A stretch of 64,000 bases of DNA from Paenibacillus oryzae. GTDB taxonomy: Bacteria; Bacillota; Bacilli; Paenibacillales; Paenibacillaceae. The stretch is taken from contig NZ_LYPA01000066.1 in the NCBI RefSeq assembly GCF_001675045.1, positions 1-64,000 of the forward strand. Reading direction: 5' to 3'. Positions within the stretch are counted from its first letter, which is position 1. Each line of letters starts with the position of its first letter. The notes under the pieces were generated by a model, which searched no databases, was not told the DNA's origin, and saw only the letters and a list, made by a program, of their open reading frames with translations. This document shows, piece by piece, positions 60,209 to 64,000 of the stretch. The position numbers were made by a program, and so were the translations under genes.

Positions 60209-60628
60209 TTATAATGCTCTGTAAATGACAATATCAATGCCCGTATCCGTTGGATGCCCTTCCCCGGCAAGGATAGCCCCATTCAGAAAATCCAGCGCCT
60301 TACTGTTTGTAATGATTTTGGGCGTCGTGCGAAATAGAGCATGCTCAGGCTTTTTATGAATTTCACCATTGTTTTCAATGTAGATTTCGCAGGTTTGGCC
60401 TGTATGATCCCTGCCCTTCAGCATATATCTCGCCGACAGGCTGTGTCTGTCGCCACACCGTCCAATAATTTGGGTATCAACCGCTCCATCAAGAACGGCC
60501 CCTTCAAAATAGCTCCCTGTTGCCGTACCTGTAAATGAAATCATAACGACAGAATCCCCGCTGTCATTTTGCAGGTTGACCGTTTTTTCAATGACAACAT
60601 GTACGGTTAGCACTTCTTCCCATTCCAC
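60209..60628 (-). CDS. DUF3237 family protein
   Basis: A 139-residue cytosolic protein. SGDSVVMISFTGTATGSYFE, then AVLDGAVDTQIIGRCGD and HSLSARYMLKGRDHTGQTCE are the usual DUF3237 features, and LNGAILAGEGHPTDTGIDIV closes the barrel. Biochemical role unknown. GTG at 60628 is chosen because GAGG lies 8 bases upstream; the longer reading to 60637 starts inside that site. It is 12 bases after the PNPOx-like gene and about 35 before the cat leader. Confidence 0.85.
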   Translation of the reverse strand: MEWEEVLTVHVVIEKTVNLQNDSGDSVVMISFTGTATGSYFEGAVLDGAVDTQIIGRCGDRHSLSARYMLKGRDHTGQTCEIYIENNGEIHKKPEHALFRTTPKIITNSKALDFLNGAILAGEGHPTDTGIDIVIYRAL

Positions 60629-60640
60629 ACCAAGCACCTC

Positions 60641-61210
60641 TTATTCCGAAAGTTTGGCTTGTAGCGTTAACCCTATTGGCGTAGGCATGCCGTCGATCGT
60701 GCTTCGGTTTTTCTCCATCCAATAAGCCTCCAGCCCGTCTGCACCCTTTTGACTCGCCCACCGGTTAAGCGTATCCCGCTCCTTCTCAAAGGCCATAAAA
60801 GGCACGGCGTAGCCGCAGGAGGATTGAACCTTGTGAATATCCGCTACAATGATTTGCCTGGCTCCTGGCAATGATGGAAACAAACGGCTCAGCCCCTCCC
60901 ACTCGTCCGTTTCCGGTAAAACAACCCTTCCCGTTCCATAAAGCCGCAAAATATTGGGCGGCCCTTCAAAGGCGCAAAACATAATGGTAATCCGGCCGTT
61001 TTCCATCAGATGGGCGCTTGTTTCATTACCGCTCCCGGTTAAATCGAGATAAGCAACCTGGCTTTCCGACAAGACGCGAAAGGAATCCTGCCCTTTAGGG
61101 GACAAATTAACATGACCATCCTCGGATAACGGTGCAGATCCAACAAAAAATACATGTTGCTTGGCAATAAACGCCATATGCTCCGGCAGCATGGATAAAA
61201 ACTGTTTTCC
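60641..61210 (-). CDS. pyridoxamine 5'-phosphate oxidase-like flavoprotein
   Basis: An approximately 189-residue split-barrel flavin-binding protein of the PNPOx-like superfamily. FFVGSAPLSEDGHVNLSPKG starts the barrel, VAYLDLTGSGNETSAHLMEN the FMN-contact strand, GRITIMFCAFEGPPNILRLY the next, followed by GTGRVVLPE. The class contains flavin- or F420-dependent reductases of unknown substrate. ATG 61210 is preceded by GGGTG; an in-frame ATG at 61234 is less well placed. It begins the PNPOx - DUF3237 - cat gene string. Confidence 0.88.
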   Translation of the reverse strand, partial: GKQFLSMLPEHMAFIAKQHVFFVGSAPLSEDGHVNLSPKGQDSFRVLSESQVAYLDLTGSGNETSAHLMENGRITIMFCAFEGPPNILRLYGTGRVVLPETDEWEGLSRLFPSLPGARQIIVADIHKVQSSCGYAVPFMAFEKERDTLNRWASQKGADGLEAYWMEKNRSTIDGMPTPIGLTLQAKLSE

Positions 61211-61409
61211 CATCAGCTTCACCCTTTTCCACATAATATAGCCATTTTATAGCAACTTCGCAACGATGTTAAATATATAAATCGAATACCCTTTATAGTT
61301 GTTTTCTATGAGTCTCCAGCAAAAAAAGGGACACCGCGTTTGGATGCCCCTTGTCGATGCTTCTATTGTTATTTGTTATGCTCTTGTTATGCCATTTATG
61401 CAAATCTGG

Positions 61410-62327
61410 TTATGCTGATTGACCCTCCTCAATTCGGTACCATAACTCGCAATACTTATGACCGTCTTGCGTTGTACCGTACATTTCAAAATTCCCGCCA
61501 GCGGCAATAGTGAAATGCGATGTCTGTACCCACTCCGAAAATATTCTGTTTTTTAATGTGCACAGATCATAGCTCCCGCTGCCATTTCCATCGTTCAGCG
61601 TTGAAAAAACGGCCCAAGCGGATGCCGGGACATCAACAATCGTATATCCCTCCGTCTGGCTATTTGCTGTTTTGTAACACCCAATCAGATAAGGAAACGT
61701 CGTATTGCTTGTGAATGTATAGGCATCGTAGGCAAAAACGCTATCAAGCTCACGGCTAAACTTCCCCTCTTGCTGCCAATCGCCATGTAAGGCTTGTTCC
61801 AGTTTGTCATATTCCCCATTGTTGCAAATTGTTTGCCAAAACTCAGGAATCGTTACTCCCTGTTCATTTGCAATTTTATCGTAGCTGTATTCATCCTCCA
61901 GTCCAAAAACCTGAAAAGCATCCCGTTTCTCGATTCGATAATTCATTTCGACAGCTCCTTTTAATTTCATTTGAAGGGAGATGCGCGGGTAGGCTTTTAA
62001 CTGGATTCCAGCATTGCGGGCCATTGAAGGAGTAACTCCATGCAACTGTTGAAAGGCTCTCGAAAAAGACTCCGAGGATTCATATCCATATTTGATGGCA
62101 ATATCAATCACTTTATTGTTCCTGCTTTTTAAGTCAAAAGCGGCAAGCGTAAGCCTTCTGCGCCTTATATACTCTGATAAAGGCACTTCCAGCACAAACG
62201 AAAACATGCGTTGAAATTCGTAAACAGAGCATACTGCGACTTTAGCAATTCCTTCATAATCAATAGCATTCTCCAGGTTATCCTCAATGTAGTCGATTGC
62301 ATGATTCATACGTTGCAGCCAATCCAG
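61410..62327 (-). CDS. AraC family regulator with GyrI-like domain, probable CTG start
   Basis: Paralogue of the regulator at 37807-38661, about 305 residues. The DNA-binding domain has DYEGIAKVAVCSVYEFQRMF and VIDIAIKYGYESSESFSRAF; the C-terminal GyrI-like domain starts MNYRIEKRDAFQVFGLEDEY and ends YCELWYRIEEGQSA. The first ATG in frame (62309) lacks a ribosome binding site. Six codons upstream a CTG (62327) has AGGAGGGG 6 bases before it, and the resulting start (xDWLQRMNHAIDYIE) aligns with the paralogue's MEWVERMNNAIQYIE. The terminal CTG is thus the likely initiator. Confidence 0.87.
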   Translation of the reverse strand: MDWLQRMNHAIDYIEDNLENAIDYEGIAKVAVCSVYEFQRMFSFVLEVPLSEYIRRRRLTLAAFDLKSRNNKVIDIAIKYGYESSESFSRAFQQLHGVTPSMARNAGIQLKAYPRISLQMKLKGAVEMNYRIEKRDAFQVFGLEDEYSYDKIANEQGVTIPEFWQTICNNGEYDKLEQALHGDWQQEGKFSRELDSVFAYDAYTFTSNTTFPYLIGCYKTANSQTEGYTIVDVPASAWAVFSTLNDGNGSGSYDLCTLKNRIFSEWVQTSHFTIAAGGNFEMYGTTQDGHKYCELWYRIEEGQSA

Positions 62328-62417
62328 GGCAATCCCCTCCTCTCAAAAGGAGTATATCAATCAAAGGATAACGTTACCTGATATCTCCTGTAGCAAAATA
62401 TCAGTTACCGCTTCCTC

Positions 62418-62456
62418 AAAAAAAGTGCCTCCCGTCATCATAAGACGTTGAGGCAC
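62418..62456 (-). terminator. terminator of cwlJ
   Basis: GTGCCTC (62425-62431) and GAGGCAC (62450-62456) form the stem and seven T follow on the minus strand, about 40 bases after the cwlJ stop codon. Confidence 0.82.
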
Positions 62457-62498
62457 GCGTATTGGACCAGGCGTCATACTCGCCTTGGCTTACCTGGC

Positions 62499-62942
62499 TT
62501 AAAACGTATTATATACATTTTCACATTCTTCTGCGGTCGGCTCGTAAAAGCAATGCTTCTTCCATCGTCCTGCAAACGGCTGATTATACCAGGTTGGCGG
62601 GCATGGGCCGGGATTATCGAATGAGCCCGGGCGGAAATACCATAAGGAATATTTGGCCGGCCAGTTCCGCTCTCCATCGACAGACCGCTGCGCCAGACGG
62701 CGCTCCCTGTCTCTTGCATTCTGATAGTACAAGCTATGCTGCAATGCCTCAAACGCATGCGGCTGGTTGATCATATCGGGAATGGAACGAATATCCTTGA
62801 AATCAGAGCAGTCTGCTCTTATTCGGTTAATGCCAACATTTCCAACAAGGAGCATTCCCATTTCGCCTTCGGTCTCTGCTTCAGCGCGAAGCAGCCGCGC
62901 CAGCATATCAATATCCCGCTGTCTGGCTTTAACAACTGCCAT
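62499..62942 (-). CDS. cwlJ: spore cortex-lytic cell wall hydrolase CwlJ
   Basis: SleB/CwlJ-type cortex hydrolase that degrades spore cortex peptidoglycan during germination. The 147-residue protein has the length and full motif set of CwlJ: IDMLARLLRAEAETEGEMGM (catalytic Glu in RAEAE), LVGNVGINRIRADCSDFKDI, RSIPDMINQPHAFEALQHSL, RRLAQRSVDGERNWPAKYSL, WYFRPGS and CFYEPTAEECENVYNTF. It has no signal peptide, as in CwlJ, which is placed in the spore coat. ATG 62942 has GAGGTG 6 bases upstream. The usual gerQ partner is not adjacent. Together with the 4.3-8.2 kb receptor operon it shows an endospore former. Confidence 0.95.
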   Translation of the reverse strand: MAVVKARQRDIDMLARLLRAEAETEGEMGMLLVGNVGINRIRADCSDFKDIRSIPDMINQPHAFEALQHSLYYQNARDRERRLAQRSVDGERNWPAKYSLWYFRPGSFDNPGPCPPTWYNQPFAGRWKKHCFYEPTAEECENVYNTF

Positions 62943-63011
62943 CCGATCACCTCTTTTGATTTCTAGGATCATCATATTGTAGGCGAAAGGAATGTGTGAC
63001 TCCAGAGCTAT

Positions 63012-63926
63012 TTACTTTTTCAACTGGAAATAATCCATTGTCGAGGCTTCGATAAAGCCGCATGATTTGTACAAATCCAGCGCGTTTCCATTTTCGGTCG
63101 CCACTTGAAGATTAATGCTTTCCGCCTTTTCTTCAATCAGCTTTTGGATACCCATAACCAGCATGTCCCGGCCAAACCCCTGCCGCCGGTGCTCCGGCAG
63201 TACGCCCAGGCCATAAATGCCTCCAGCCTGAGAAATGAGTTGAAGATGGACCTTGCCAATAATTTCTTGATCCTTTTCCGCGAAAAAAATCGACATGCCC
63301 TTTGCTTCTTCCTCCTCGGGAAGCATTAGCTCATCCGGCGATTCCGTTTCATCGCCAAAATAAATGGCATTTTGCCTCGCAATTTCCCCGGCATCGCCAT
63401 TGCTTGCTTTTCTGAATGTTAATCGGCTTGATTCGTATGAAAGCTTAACAAATTGCTCCCGGTCCAAAAGCATTTCGTATTCGGAATGGTCGTAGCTGGC
63501 TCCTGTTTTTTGAATGAAGCCTTGCCCCGCCTCCGACCCTCTGTCGCTTAGCAGAAGAACGCTTTTTGTGCCGCGTCGGTTCCACTCCTCATTCGCCAGC
63601 TTGAATAGCTGGCTAAACACGCCTTGCCGTCTGTAATCAGGATGCACCATGCCATTCACTTCAATTTCTGATCCCACACCGCCGAAGCTGGATAATCCGA
63701 TATAACCGATTAATTGCTGGTCATCAAAATACATAAATTCATTAATAGGCAATATGCCAGATTTCGCCGCTTCCGTCTGAGCGGCTTCGCGTTTATAGTC
63801 CAGCTCTAGCTTCAATGCCGTTTGCTCTGTGCGGCAGCAAAGCTCCTTAAGCTCGTTAATCCGTTCAAAATCAGCTTGATCAATCGTTTCCCGCAATTTT
63901 ATCCAAGGTTTCTTTATCGTTTTCAA
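63012..63926 (-). CDS. tandem GNAT acetyltransferase
   Basis: About 304 residues with two GNAT domains. The first (about 1-150) has HPDYRRQGVFSQLFKLANEE with its acetyl-CoA loop; the second (about 165-304) has LGVLPEHRRQGFGRDMLVMG and QVATENGNALDLYKSCGFIE. Two-domain GNATs include mycothiol and related small-molecule acetyltransferases. I chose a TTG start at 63926, with GGAGG 11 bases upstream, over the longer frame to 63971, which lacks a site. Acceptor unknown. Confidence 0.83.
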   Translation of the reverse strand: MKTIKKPWIKLRETIDQADFERINELKELCCRTEQTALKLELDYKREAAQTEAAKSGILPINEFMYFDDQQLIGYIGLSSFGGVGSEIEVNGMVHPDYRRQGVFSQLFKLANEEWNRRGTKSVLLLSDRGSEAGQGFIQKTGASYDHSEYEMLLDREQFVKLSYESSRLTFRKASNGDAGEIARQNAIYFGDETESPDELMLPEEEEAKGMSIFFAEKDQEIIGKVHLQLISQAGGIYGLGVLPEHRRQGFGRDMLVMGIQKLIEEKAESINLQVATENGNALDLYKSCGFIEASTMDYFQLKK

Positions 63927-64000
63927 TAAAAACAAATCCTCCTCTACCCCATTTAGAGCCGGGGGCAGCAATATCGTACTACGATTGCGATATAAGGGAA

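Noticed and set aside
1..64000. tRNA, rRNA, T-box or classical metabolite riboswitch
   Set aside because: Nothing with the required conserved core was found by eye; a covariance-model scan would settle this.

Overview
The window looks like chromosomal DNA of a spore-forming Bacillales bacterium, most likely Paenibacillus or a close relative. The reasons are a GerA/GerC/GerB-type germinant receptor operon, a CwlJ-type spore cortex hydrolase, an S-layer (SLH) surface protein, LipL-type lipoate metabolism, strong AGGAGG ribosome binding sites, moderate GC content, and a mix of carbohydrate hydrolases and many small regulators. I saw no tRNA, rRNA, phage genes, transposase genes or CRISPR array. 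The genus is an inference from gene content.

Layout. 0.2-3.7 kb: an Old Yellow Enzyme and a chemoreceptor. 3.8-4.3 kb: the 3' relic of an esterase gene. 4.3-8.2 kb: germinant receptor operon (A-C-B order). 8.3-10.4 kb: small membrane proteins, a LysE exporter and a padR/DUF1700 pair. 10.5-14.4 kb: a circularly permuted GH3 glycosidase and a serine hydrolase with an apparent non-AUG start. 14.5-14.7 kb: a 220-bp fold-back element. 14.8-18.9 kb: a lipoprotein flavoprotein reductase, a small membrane protein, an acetyltransferase and lipL. 18.9-21.2 kb: an ABC exporter pair. 21.4-27.4 kb: an Ssu-like ABC uptake operon with an LLM monooxygenase, a consensus sigma-A promoter and an operator beside a tetR gene. 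27.4-30.0 kb: a conserved hypothetical and a divergent iron locus with two Fur-box-like sites, in which an AraC regulator runs in frame into a siderophore-binding lipoprotein.

30-35.9 kb carries a kinase-like phosphotransferase, a PilZ-SUFU pair, an acetyltransferase, a DUF1266 protein and an EamA transporter. 35.9-36.95 kb is a repeat island of three adjacent tandem arrays (45-, 52- and 9-bp periods); the first is built from diverged copies of the transporter gene's own 3' end, stop codon included. 36.9-41 kb: a quinone reductase, an AraC-GyrI regulator and a second chemoreceptor. 41.2-47.2 kb: a secreted RCC1-repeat protein, a CPBP protease with its TetR regulator, and a GH43 hydrolase. 47.3-51 kb: small hypothetical genes, AAC(3)-family and DUF4085 genes, a 35-bp array, hairpin repeats and a MITE-like element. 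51.3-56.9 kb: an SLH surface protein, an MFS transporter and a ConA-like two-domain protein. 57-59.3 kb: an Lrp regulator and an ECF sigma factor with a membrane partner. 59.4-64 kb: a chloramphenicol acetyltransferase behind what looks like a translational attenuator with a leader peptide, then DUF3237, PNPOx-like, AraC-GyrI, cwlJ and GNAT genes.

The genes form short, independently regulated operons rather than one pathway. The observations most worth following are the fused AraC/lipoprotein reading frame, the cat attenuator, the three-array repeat island, and the two self-complementary mobile-like elements.
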